A stretch of 64,000 bases of DNA, from NCBI GenBank assembly GCA_028335825.1, contig JAIOKI010000024.1, positions 186,001-250,000 on the forward strand, read 5' to 3'. Origin of the DNA: Nosema muscidifuracis. Its lineage: Eukaryota; Microsporidia; Nosematidae. Within the stretch, counting starts at the first letter, position 1. Every line of letters begins with the position of its first letter. This document shows positions 48,651-57,781 of this stretch, piece by piece. Both the position numbers and the translations under genes were made by a program. Under the pieces are notes generated by a model, which saw nothing but the letters and a program-made list of their open reading frames with translations, did no database searches and was not told where the DNA came from.

Positions 48651-48899
48651 CTTGGCATCCTGTATAATTTAGTCTCATATGTGATGATTGATCTTTAATT
48701 TAATGAAAGCTAAATCAAAAGATATTTGTCAAAAAAGAGGTAAAGTTATAAATCGTGTCAGAAGAGGATTTGATCACAGAATAAAAATTAGCCGAACGGA
48801 GTAAGAATTTAATGATACCTAAAAATATATAATGATCTGAACAAGGACGTAATTTTTTAGCATAATTAATGGCTAATTGATACAAGTAAATAAGTTTAA

Positions 48900-50650
48900 C
48901 AACCAAATGCCTGATTATATTAATTATTGAAAGATTCTTACATATTTAAGCCATTAATGATACGTCTTTCATTTATATATTAAAAGTAAATTATAAAATA
49001 AGAAAATATCAGTGATGAAATAAAAGATTTTTCCTAAAGCCTATTTTTTTAGATAAACGAACAAAAAATTAAGTCCCAGTTTTAAATGATTATATATATA
49101 GACAGAAAGAGAAGGGTAACAAGAGAAAGATCTATCTGAAATGCTTCAATGGAAATTTTAATGCTATAACGCTACTTCTAACGATGAACTTTTAAATCGA
49201 GTGACAAGCATATACAAACTACAGATTCAATAATATTCATAAATTTCAAATGATGAGCAATATAATAGATTTATTTTCCGATTCGATATAAATGATAATT
49301 AGAACTCATTGCAGTATTTATAAGGTTGATTCTGATACAGTAACAAAAATTGTATTATTTGATAGTGCAAAATTCTCTATTTATAGATGAAAGTCTAATT
49401 ATATGACTTTTATCGGTATTTTAAATTTAGCCAATTTTGATATTACTGAATCTAATTTACCAAATTGCAGAAGCTTTCTATTGAATAGAGTTTTAGATAG
49501 AGAAAGAAATGCTTGTTGATTTTGATATAGATTATTTATGAGAATTTAATAAAGCTATAAAATTTAAATTTATATGGCTGGGACTTTTAGGTTTTCTCCA
49601 AGTATATGTTATAAATGGGGATTTCAATGAACAGAGTTTTATTCTGATCTTTTGTTTTTTAAATGAAACTGAAGGAATTTACGTTAATGTTTTCAATATA
49701 ATTAAATTTTTTCTGCCCAATCACCTGGTAGATTTTGCAGAAGCCTAGCATTTATTCAGATTACGGATTGTATTTTTTTCACTTTGGACAGGATATATGA
49801 AAATGAGTTTAGGATTTACAACTTGTCTCATTATATAATCAAAATAAATTTTTTAAAACTTTGTACTGATGCTAACTGATTTAGTTTTAGTTATAATTAA
49901 TGAAACTTATAATTACTTAAGTATTTTTATGATGAAAAAGTAGAAAGCATATTAAATTATGTAGAAAGAAATTGCAGAACATTGTTTAGTAGAGAAATAT
50001 AATGATCTTTGAGTAGAACTAATAATGTCATTGAAGGACTTCATTCAAAACTTAATAAACTAATAAATAAATAAATTTTATTTTCTTGGAGGCTTTATAT
50101 ACTCTTAACGATATTTAAATATTGAACGAAATAAAACTTAATAAGATAGTTAAAGGAGGAAAGACAAAAAATAAATTGAAAATATTCTTATTAGGAAAGA
50201 AAAATTGAGAGATTGTGGTGATCATATAATGCATGTTTAATTACAATAGAAGAACTTTTTTGTAGATTGTAGGATCAATTAAATATATGTTTTAATATTT
50301 TTATGAAAAAAACTAAATGACAGCCATGAAAATAAAAACGAAATTGATATAAACGTGGAATTATTATTTACTCCAGCTATCCTTAAGAGTATGTTTACAA
50401 ATTGTTTAAATTTTAAATAAGAAGGAAAATTATATACGTTTTCTTTAGTTATTAAAAGTAAAGGCAATTGCTATGATAGAAAGTTTGTTTTTGTGTTTTG
50501 GGCCAAACATTAAACAATCGTATTTTTTTAAAAATGAAGAAATAAACAAATTAAAAAAAGAAGTAGATAATATAAAAATGATTGAAAAAAAAACTAAATT
50601 ATGTCTAAAATAAATAATAGTTTGAGTAAAAGATATTTAAAGTACATTTT
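48900..50650 (+). mobile_element. MULE-like DNA transposon relic
   Basis: The + strand shows worn pieces of a Mutator-like transposase. A core-start block is of the type AGTFRFSPSICYKW (about 49,577-49,618), there is a D-Y-G-x-Y-F-F-H-F-G-Q block (about 49,760-49,795; family FxxxxxxGCxFHFxQ), and downstream a block RTNNVIEGLHSKLNKL (about 50,016-50,063; family R(S/T)NN-x-EGWH). The spacing is right for a MULE transposase. Several stops and shifts interrupt it. Terminal inverted repeats were not found. Confidence 0.6.
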
Positions 50651-51600
50651 ACAATTCTAGTCATAATATAAGCCTATTTAAGTTATGAAAACGTATAAAC
50701 TTATGTCACTTTCTTAATTTTTTATGATTATTTCATGTAAATTTAACGATAAAAATTAGATAAAAAGAGATTTTCTACTAGTGCTTCAATATAATTTTTT
50801 GATAAATAAAAATTTTATAGTTCTAAATATTTTGGTACAAGGTAAACACGCCAACATATCAGTCATCTAAAGATTTTGTAATTAGTTTTAATATCGTATT
50901 CTTATTAATCAGATCAGGATTTGGACTCCAGACGCTGACAAAACCTTATTATATGAAAATATATATAGTAAAAGAATTAAAAATAACAATGATTTATGGC
51001 ATCATTTATTTAAGCGAGTATCATATTCAAGAGTTTTTATCCCATTAAAATCAGAATGAAACATTTCATAATAATGTTTATTGATGAAATATTACGTTTT
51101 GAAAGTAAATATAAATAAATGATAAGAAAAGAGAAAAAAGATGTTAAAAAGAAATATCGAAATTAAATATTAGGTTAAGATAATACTCAAAAAAACAACT
51201 TTATATATATAATGTATTACAATCATATTAAAATTAGAATGCGTTAAATAAAAAAGCACGTTTTATAGTGATTAATAACAGTTATAATTATTACCGGACC
51301 GTTATGATCCACCAATCATAACTATGGAACAATTTAAGTTTAAAACTGAAACATAATCAATATTTAAATGTTTCAGCTATCTTAAAGAACTATTTAAATG
51401 AATTGCATAAACAATATATGACTATAAAAAATCAATTTTTGTTTACCTTAAATTGTCACCAAATTAATTATAACAGTAAAAAATATTGAAAAATGTGATA
51501 AAAAGAAAATAATTTTTGAGATCCTGTAAAAAGTGGTAATCTTAACAGTATATACATTTAATTTTACATATTTCAAGTGTTAATAAAAAAATATTCAACA
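50651..51600. other. AT-rich boundary region, nothing recognised
   Basis: This lies between the last transposon relic and the first host gene. No gene, repeat array or RNA can be supported. It holds the 3' flank of the - strand gene ending at 51,611. Confidence 0.4.
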
Positions 51601-51610
51601 CTATATCAAA

Positions 51611-52195
51611 CTATGTACAGTCGCAATTTTTTTCATTGTTATCTTCGTTATTTTCAAAGTCACACCCTTTATTACAATTTTTTGATCTTTTCTTTGAAGA
51701 TATATTCTTATCAACTCTATCACCATCTTTCATGCTATCATCAAAATTATCTTTTGATTTTTTCAAATTCTTGCCATCAAGGGTGGTTTTTTTATTTGGT
51801 TTTTTCATAGTATCTGGGTTTTGAGCTTTATTTGACGAATTATTTGATACTTTCTGTTCAAGGGTCGAAGGAGAAGAAGTCTTTTTTTCGTTTGGCATTT
51901 CACGACCCATACTACCACTTGAAGGTACACCAGCACCCATATTACCACTTGAAGGTACACCAGCACCCATATTACTACTTGAAGGTACACCAGCACCCAT
52001 ATTACCACTTGAAGGTACACTAGTACCCATAATAACACTTGAAGGTACACTATAAAACAAAATTGTGTAACGTTTAATTCGAGTCATCATTGAATCATTA
52101 GATGAATTTTTATGTGAATCTTTTATTATAGGTATCATGCATATCACGAATATAAATAAAATTATGCACAGTAAAATTAGAGTTAGAAGTCCCAT
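51611..52195 (-). CDS. Small membrane protein with GVPSSGNMGA repeats (194 aa)
   Basis: I do not recognise a family. The start (MGLLTLILLCIILFIFVICM) is a single hydrophobic segment of about 23 residues that could be a signal anchor. A short basic stretch follows (about residues 28-47). Residues about 49-98 hold five tandem copies of a 10-residue unit V-P-S-S-G-N-M-G-A-G encoded by an exact 30-bp DNA repeat. The tail is Ser/Asn/Lys/Asp-rich and ends in a Cys/Asn/Glu-rich stretch (three Cys in NCNKGC...NCDC). The architecture matches the gene ending at 53,678: MG start, one membrane segment, 10-residue repeats, charged tail. A surface, spore-wall or polar-tube-associated role is possible but is inference. 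No CCC motif precedes the ATG. Confidence 0.7.
   Translation of the reverse strand: MGLLTLILLCIILFIFVICMIPIIKDSHKNSSNDSMMTRIKRYTILFYSVPSSVIMGTSVPSSGNMGAGVPSSSNMGAGVPSSGNMGAGVPSSGSMGREMPNEKKTSSPSTLEQKVSNNSSNKAQNPDTMKKPNKKTTLDGKNLKKSKDNFDDSMKDGDRVDKNISSKKRSKNCNKGCDFENNEDNNEKNCDCT
51905..52050 (-). repeat. 30-bp tandem repeat inside membrane-protein gene
   Basis: About five copies of a 30-bp unit (on the + strand ACCACTTGAAGGTACACCAG plus CACCCATATT). The three central copies are nearly identical and the outer two differ at a few bases. It keeps the reading frame and encodes 10-residue protein repeats. It is likely length-variable between strains. Confidence 0.9.
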
Positions 52196-52199
52196 AGCG

Positions 52200-53050
52200 T
52201 CTGATAATATTTTTTTTTATAGATATATGAGCTAATAATAAATTAATTATAGATAAAGTGATAAAATGCCCCTTTTTGAGATGAAATTTAATTGTAGACT
52301 CATTCTCAATTTAATTAAAAATATATTCATAAGTCATAAAAATTACTCATTTTGATAATTTTATAAATTAGACAATAAATAATTTTATACAAATATTTTT
52401 TTATTGGTAGTTACCTAAAATGTAAATAATATTTTTAATTTATGAAAAAATTAAGTATTTAAATTAAATAGGGCATATTTTTGCAGTTTTTTATATTTGT
52501 CAATTTAATAATATATAAATTAGTTGATTGAGTTTCTTGTACCTGTACTATTTTATATCTTATAATATTCAAATTAAGGCATCTTTTTTTATTTGGTATT
52601 AAATCTCTACAAAAATATACAAACAAATTTGCCAATAAATACTTTTTTTTAAATTATTCTAATAAAATACAAACTAATTAATTATTACAACAAAACTCTT
52701 AATAAACAAAGATTTAATTTATTTGGCGATCATAAATACATTTAAAAGCATTATTTAAAAAATTAATATTTTAATAAATTTAGCAATGAGTATGAGTATT
52801 GAAATTTTAGACTATAAATAAATACCTTTAATAAATCAAAATACTCAAATATTATCAAAGCAACAAGCAACAGCTCCAGTGTAGGTTATTTTACACTATA
52901 AAATTATTGCATAATACAGTTCAAAAAACGTATAGTTAGCCATTTTACTAAATCTCTGTACTAATATAATATAATGTTATTAATGACTGCTCTGTTAAAT
53001 TTCTATTATATCATAATAATATTATAACAAATTAGTATATAATATTAATT
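52200..53050. other. AT-rich intergenic region
   Basis: About 850 bases of very AT-rich DNA between the repeat-protein gene and the 5S gene. It includes the upstream region of the - strand gene starting at 52,195. No further gene, array or RNA was recognised. Confidence 0.5.
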
Positions 53051-53053
53051 GAT

Positions 53054-53173
53054 TTACAGTTACGGCCATATCTACTGTAAAGCACCGGAACTCGTCAGCT
53101 CTCCGAAGTTAAGCCAGTAAGAGCCTAGTTAGTACTAAGATGGGAGACCGCTTGGAAAAGCTGGGTGCTGTAA
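53054..53173 (+). rRNA. 5S rRNA
   Basis: The sequence of 120 nt has helix I formed by TTACAG at the 5' end and CTGTAA at the 3' end. It contains the eukaryotic 5S landmarks TACGGCCATA, GCACCGGAACTCGTCAGCTC, CCGAAGTTAAGCC, and GATGGGAGACCGCTTGG followed by GGGTGCTGTAA. The internal control region (box A/IE/box C) lies in the middle of these blocks. It is a single copy here, about 48 kb from the SSU-LSU unit. Confidence 0.97.
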
Positions 53174-53182
53174 TTTTTTTTT
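53174..53182 (+). terminator. RNA polymerase III terminator of 5S gene
   Basis: A run of nine T residues follows the last base of the 5S helix I directly, as expected for Pol III termination. Confidence 0.85.
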
Positions 53183-53183
53183 A

Positions 53184-53607
53184 AATATTACATTGTTATT
53201 TAATTAAGGTCTTCTAAGTTATTATTAATATAGTTTATAATTGAAGTTTATGTCAAGCATCGATTTCTTTAAATTCTTTTTTTTGAATATATATTATATA
53301 TTTTAAGTTAAATTTTCTTAATTTTTGACATTATAATAAAATTTAATGTTAACAAAATATTTGAAGTTATGTTAGAAATTATATAGCAGTATTAAAAATA
53401 AAAAATCAGTTTTGATAATTCATTTTGTAATATTGTTGTCTTATAACTTTTTTAAGTATTAATTTTACTTATTTTTATAAAATATAATAGATTATTTTTT
53501 TTACAAAAGAATAATTGTCTTGCAAAACATTTAAAATAAAACTTAAATAAAATTATTTGAGACTGTAATGAATGCAAGATTATTTACCTATTTTTTAAAA
53601 TTGTATT
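53184..53607. other. AT-rich intergenic region
   Basis: Gene-free stretch downstream of the 5S gene and downstream (3') of the - strand gene ending at 53,678. Nothing recognised. Confidence 0.5.
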
Positions 53608-53677
53608 TTATAAACACAATAAAATTTCACATCTTTGAAATTGTAATAAATTTGTAGAATAAATAGTTTTTAAAAAT

Positions 53678-54130
53678 TTAATCATCAGATTCTGACGAAT
53701 CATCATCTTTATCTTTTTTATCCTTCTTTTTATCCTTCTTTTTATCCTTTTTTTTATCTTTCTTTTTACCTTTTTTATCCTTTTTATCGTTCTTAGATTC
53801 TTTATCATTTTCATCTTCATCCTCTTCTTTAGTATCTTCACCTTCATCTTTTTCCATTTCATCATTATTTTTTCCTTGATTACCTTTACTTGGATTCATC
53901 TGTCCTTGATTATCCCCATTTGGATTCATCTGTCCTTGACCTCCATTAGGATTCATCTGTCCTTGATTATCCCCATTTGGATTCATTTGGCCTTGATTAA
54001 CTCCATTTGGATTCATCTGTTCATTTTCCATAGGCATACCTTCAATTTGGTTTCTATTAGACATTATATAGAAATAAGCAAATATACAAACTACTATAGT
54101 AAGAAGTATAAGAAATATTAAGCATCCCAT
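53678..54130 (-). CDS. Small membrane protein with MNPNGDNQGQ repeats (150 aa)
   Basis: I do not recognise a family. MGCLIFLILLTIVVCIFAYF at the N-terminus is one hydrophobic segment (about residues 3-22), probably a signal anchor. Residues about 38-85 hold five copies of a 10-residue unit (M-N-P-N-G-D-N-Q-G-Q, one copy shorter by a residue) encoded by a 30-bp repeat. Then come an acidic stretch (about 90-112), a strongly basic KKDKKK run (about 115-140), and an acidic end (DDDSSESDD). The layout is like that of the 51,611-52,195 gene, though the repeats differ. The overlapping open frame 53,608-53,865 on the same strand, and those on the + strand, are shadows of the low-complexity DNA. A surface or secretory-pathway location is inferred from the anchor. 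Confidence 0.7.
   Translation of the reverse strand: MGCLIFLILLTIVVCIFAYFYIMSNRNQIEGMPMENEQMNPNGVNQGQMNPNGDNQGQMNPNGGQGQMNPNGDNQGQMNPSKGNQGKNNDEMEKDEGEDTKEEDEDENDKESKNDKKDKKGKKKDKKKDKKKDKKKDKKDKDDDSSESDD
53870..54030 (-). repeat. 30-bp tandem repeat inside membrane-protein gene
   Basis: About five copies of a 30-bp unit (on the + strand CATCTGTCCTTGATTATCCC plus CATTTGGATT). One copy is 3 bp shorter and the outer copies differ at a few bases. It is in frame and unrelated in sequence to the 30-bp repeats of the neighbouring genes. Confidence 0.88.
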
Positions 54131-54363
54131 TATTTAAAATTTTATTAGTTGTATTTATATTTATATAATTTGTGTAACAAATAATCATATATGCGACAAA
54201 TGTAATACCTGTAAATTACTTTGATTTTTATTTACTGCTAAAGATATGACACATAACACAAATTGAAGTTTATTATTTTTTACAAACTTATATAAAATAT
54301 TTTTTAGTACGTTAATTAAAAAACAAGTACTTTTTAATTAAAATAAATTTTAATATTTTTTAA

Positions 54364-55716
54364 TCAAATTATCTTATCACTTACAACATATATATTTTCC
54401 ATATCCCCACATACTTCTACAATATGTCTATATTCTGCATATGTTATTCCTCCTTTAAAGTAGAAAATTAGATATTTTCCTTTATTAAATTTTTCTTTTT
54501 GACATATCCAATCATTTAATTTATTTTTAATAATATTCTTTACTATTTTTCTTATAGGTGGAATATAACTCAATTTGATATCTTCATTCTTCTTAATATC
54601 ATATTTTAAATTACTTTTTATTAATTTATCAATAAGTATATTCTTAATTTTCTCATTATTACTAATAATATTCTTATTTTTCTCATTATTACTAATAATA
54701 TTCTTATTTTTCTCATTATTACTAATAATATTTTTATTTTTCTCATTATTACTAATAATATTCTTATTTTTCTCATTATTACTAATAATATTCTTATTTT
54801 TCTTATACTCCTTTAATAAAGTATTTTCTTCTTCACTTATTTTTCTTTTTTCTTCTATATTTCTTATTATATATTTATATATATCCATATGTTTATTAAC
54901 TATTTCACTAATCTTATTAATATCTTCTATCTCTGTTATATTGACTTTCTTAATTCTCTTTTTTATATCTAATTTACTTACTTCTTTTTCTAGTGATACT
55001 GAAACATCACTTATATTTCTAAATTTATTATCTTTAAAAAAATCATCTTGTAAATCATACAATCTTCCTTCTATATTTACCATACCATCTTCATATTCGC
55101 AATATCTTTTAATCATTGATTGATAATGCCAATCTATAAGTAAAGGAGTTATTTCATCATATGATCTATCTAATATAAATATTCTTCCACCTTCTTTATT
55201 TAGATTCAAATTATTCGATAAAAAATAATCTTTATCATTTAAATTATTTTTATCTCTATTATATTTATAATAAAAATAAGAAGGATTACTTCCTAATGAA
55301 TATATAAAATCTTCAAGCTTATTACACTTATAAAGCCAAGTATCTTGTCTAGTGTAATCCATATAAATCTCAAAAACTTCTTCTACTACATTATGTACAT
55401 CATTTTTAGCTAAAATATTAAGTAAATAAGGATCCAAGGAACTAGTAAAAAGAATAGTATATGATACATAAGAAGGATCAGATATTTCTTCAATAAGATA
55501 TTTTATACTACTTATATTAAGAACACATACACAATTTATATTAATTTTTGATCTTCTATTTCTTATATCATCAAATAAAAAATAATCATTATTAAGAAAA
55601 TTCGAGTGAGGAATTAAAGTACTAAGAGAAGCTTTAGTGTATGCATCAAATAATAGACATTTAACACCTTGGGATGATGAAAGAATCTTTGATATCTTTG
55701 GTAGTAAAAAAGGCAT
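54364..55716 (-). CDS. VPS45: Sec1/Munc18-family protein, VPS45-like (450 aa)
   Basis: This is a vesicle-fusion regulator that binds syntaxin-type SNAREs; Vps45 acts in Golgi/endosome to vacuole traffic. The N-terminus (residues about 18-125) aligns with Vps45 domain 1: KCLLFDAYT for KVLLMDKET, IKYLIEEISDPSYVSYTILF for [20 protein letters not shown], and VVEEVFEIYMDY for VVAEVQEFYGDY. The family hallmark lies at about 178-200 (RIFILDRSYDEITPLLIDWH; Vps45 LDRRDDPVTPLLNQWTYQ). The C-terminus keeps a GGITYAEYR block, as in IVGGTTYEEAR. At about 450 aa it is shorter than the usual 550-570. An insertion of five NEKNKNIISN units (about 306-358) sits in the domain-3 region. No CCC motif precedes this ATG. 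Confidence 0.82.
   Translation of the reverse strand: MPFLLPKISKILSSSQGVKCLLFDAYTKASLSTLIPHSNFLNNDYFLFDDIRNRRSKININCVCVLNISSIKYLIEEISDPSYVSYTILFTSSLDPYLLNILAKNDVHNVVEEVFEIYMDYTRQDTWLYKCNKLEDFIYSLGSNPSYFYYKYNRDKNNLNDKDYFLSNNLNLNKEGGRIFILDRSYDEITPLLIDWHYQSMIKRYCEYEDGMVNIEGRLYDLQDDFFKDNKFRNISDVSVSLEKEVSKLDIKKRIKKVNITEIEDINKISEIVNKHMDIYKYIIRNIEEKRKISEEENTLLKEYKKNKNIISNNEKNKNIISNNEKNKNIISNNEKNKNIISNNEKNKNIISNNEKIKNILIDKLIKSNLKYDIKKNEDIKLSYIPPIRKIVKNIIKNKLNDWICQKEKFNKGKYLIFYFKGGITYAEYRHIVEVCGDMENIYVVSDKII
54640..54805 (-). repeat. 30-bp tandem repeat inside VPS45-like gene
   Basis: Five nearly perfect copies of a 30-bp unit (on the + strand TCTCATTATTACTAATAATA plus TTCTTATTTT), in frame and encoding NEKNKNIISN repeated. 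Only single-base differences separate the copies, so the expansion is recent. Confidence 0.92.
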
Positions 55717-55864
55717 GATATAATAAACATCATTATTTTATGTTAATTATAACAAGATATTTGAAACATGTTTCGATAACCAAAACAAAAAAAAATAAAT
55801 ATTTGAGTATTAGAAATGTCAAATATATTTCATATTTTTTTATGCTATAAATATTAATAAAATG

Positions 55865-56288
55865 ACAATTTATCTCTAATTTATAATTTTCTTTCTACTG
55901 TATGTTAATTAAAATAGGATTTTCTTTATCTAATACAATTTATCTTTGATTTTAAAATTTTCTTTTTACTGTATGTTAATTAAAATAGGACTTTCTTTAT
56001 CTAATACAATTTATCTTTGATTTTAAAATTTTCTTTTTACTGTATGTTAATTAAAATAGGACTTTCTTTATCTAATACAATTTATCTCTAATTTATAATT
56101 TTCTTTCTACTGTATGTTAATTAAAATAGGACTTTCTTTATCTAATACAATTTATCTTTGATTATAGAATTTTCTTTTTACTGTATGTTAATTAAAATAG
56201 GACTTTCTTTATCTAATACAATTTATCTTTGATTTTAAAATTTTCTTTTTACTGTATGTTAATTAAAATAGGACTTTCTTTATCTAAT
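55865..56288 (-). repeat. 70/71-bp tandem array copying the 3' end of the TBL1-like gene
   Basis: There are six units starting at about 55,865, 55,935, 56,006, 56,077, 56,147 and 56,218, each 70 or 71 bp. The unit contains ACTGTATGTTAATTAAAATA and ACTTTCTTTATCTAATAC. The last unit (56,218-56,288) overlaps the C-terminal codons and stop of the - strand CDS at 56,249-57,781 ([12 protein letters not shown]-stop). The other five therefore repeat those codons, the stop and the start of the 3' UTR downstream of the gene. Most differences are shared between alternate units, suggesting duplication of pairs. Confidence 0.92.
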
Positions 56289-57781
56289 AATAAACAAATT
56301 TCACTTCCATTTAGTGCTACTTTTTTTATGATATTTTCTACAGAATATTCTTTTATAAGATAAAAATTACTATCATATATAGATAGTTTATTTGTATAGA
56401 CTATTAATATATAGTCATTTATATTTAAAATCTTATTAATTTCTCTATCTGATTTATATATTTTAGATATCTTCCAAAATTCTTCTTTTTCATAAATTGT
56501 TATTAATTTATCAGTATATTTTACAATATTATTGCTTAATTTTATAATATCAAATTTGTTAATATTTTTTCTATCTTCATTTCTTATATCTGATTCTAAA
56601 ATAAAAGTTTCTTCATTATAACTATAAATTCCTATTATACCATCTTCATAAACTAAATAAACTATAGAATCATTTACATAATATCCACTAATCTTCTTAC
56701 TTCTTCCATTATAAAACTTTATACTCTGTGTCTTTGTATTTATCATAGAAACTTTACCTGTGTTATTCCATAAACAAAGTATACATCCATCCAATTCACT
56801 TCTTAAAATACAACCATCAGATACATCACTAAAAACAAATAAATTATCAAGAATCTTTACTCCATCTTTAGTATAATATGATATTGTATTATCATAATTT
56901 ATACATACAAATTTAGTACCATCATACAATATTCTTATACATTTATGTAAAACAGATCTTGATTTAAGATTAAATGTATTATGAAAGGTTATTTTAGTGG
57001 TATCATACATAACAAGTATATCATCTTTATATAACATACCAGATAAATTAATATTTTTCATTCCAGTAAATGTTCCATATTTAAAAGTATATAAATATGA
57101 AGAAGTGTAAAGAAAAAGATATTCATCAGAGAAATGTACAATATCACAAGGTTTACAAGGGGAAAGAGAAGAGGAAGAAAGTGTTATAGATTTAGAAGAT
57201 ATATCTGTGGGAAATTCAACTATTGGAAAAGATTCTAAATAATTTGTATCAACTACTTCTTCTTTAACTACTTCTTCTTTGACTTCTTCTTTAACTACTT
57301 CTTCTTTAATTTGTTCTTCTTTAATTTCTTCTTTTACTACTTCTTCTTTAATTTCTTTTTCTTTGTCTATTTTTACTTTAATTTCTTTAACTACATCTTC
57401 TTTAATTTCTTTTTTTACTTCTTCCTCGACTATTTTTATTTCTTCTTTGACTTTTTTTATTTCTTCTTTCTCTGTAACTTCATTTGCAATATCTTTTTTA
57501 ATCTTCCTCTTCTTTTTCTTTACTACTACATCACAAAGATGAAGTCTATCCAATGAATAAACCCCATCACAAATATTAATTTTTCCATCTTTATAATGAT
57601 CTACTCCATACATATATTGTACACCATAAGAAATTATCTTATCAAGAGTAACATCTTTTCTTACATTTTTTATATCATCTTTAGATTCATTCTTAAAAAC
57701 ATATGCTGTATATATGAAAGATTCACTGGTCAAATAATTTAGAATAAGAGCATTGATTTCTGATTTAGTCAATTGGATCAT
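56249..57781 (-). CDS. LisH/WD-like protein, TBL1/SIF2-type (510 aa)
   Basis: The N-terminus (1-85) matches the TBL1/Sif2 LisH region. [20 protein letters not shown] aligns with [29 protein letters not shown] with ILQKGLQYV; and [11 protein letters not shown] with SLSLIDAV. The LisH motif mediates tetramerisation. Residues about 88-175 are a Lys/Glu-rich repetitive linker ([12 protein letters not shown] type) and about 195-510 a beta-propeller-like part with degenerate WD repeats (short repeats with [38 protein letters not shown]). In yeast, Sif2 is part of the Set3 histone-deacetylase complex; TBL1 is its N-CoR/SMRT counterpart. A nuclear co-repressor role is therefore inferred. The start is supported by CACCCCA ending one base before the ATG (57,782-57,788). 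It is divergent from the HOP2-like gene. Confidence 0.72.
   Translation of the reverse strand: [510 protein letters not shown]

Noticed and set aside
53608-53865. 85-residue Lys/Met-rich frame overlapping the 150-aa membrane protein
   Set aside because: It is an alternate frame of the Lys/Asp low-complexity region; the 150-aa frame has a membrane anchor and repeats.
54575-55123. 182-residue Leu/Ser/Ile/Phe-rich frame on the + strand
   Set aside because: It is antisense to the VPS45-like gene; its repeats are just the complement of the 30-bp array.
55865-56288. CRISPR-like array
   Set aside because: The units are contiguous tandem copies with no unique spacers, and the organism is eukaryotic.
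57279-57556. Thr/Ser-rich and Phe-rich + strand frames opposite the TBL1-like gene
   Set aside because: They are complement of the Lys/Glu-rich linker codons.
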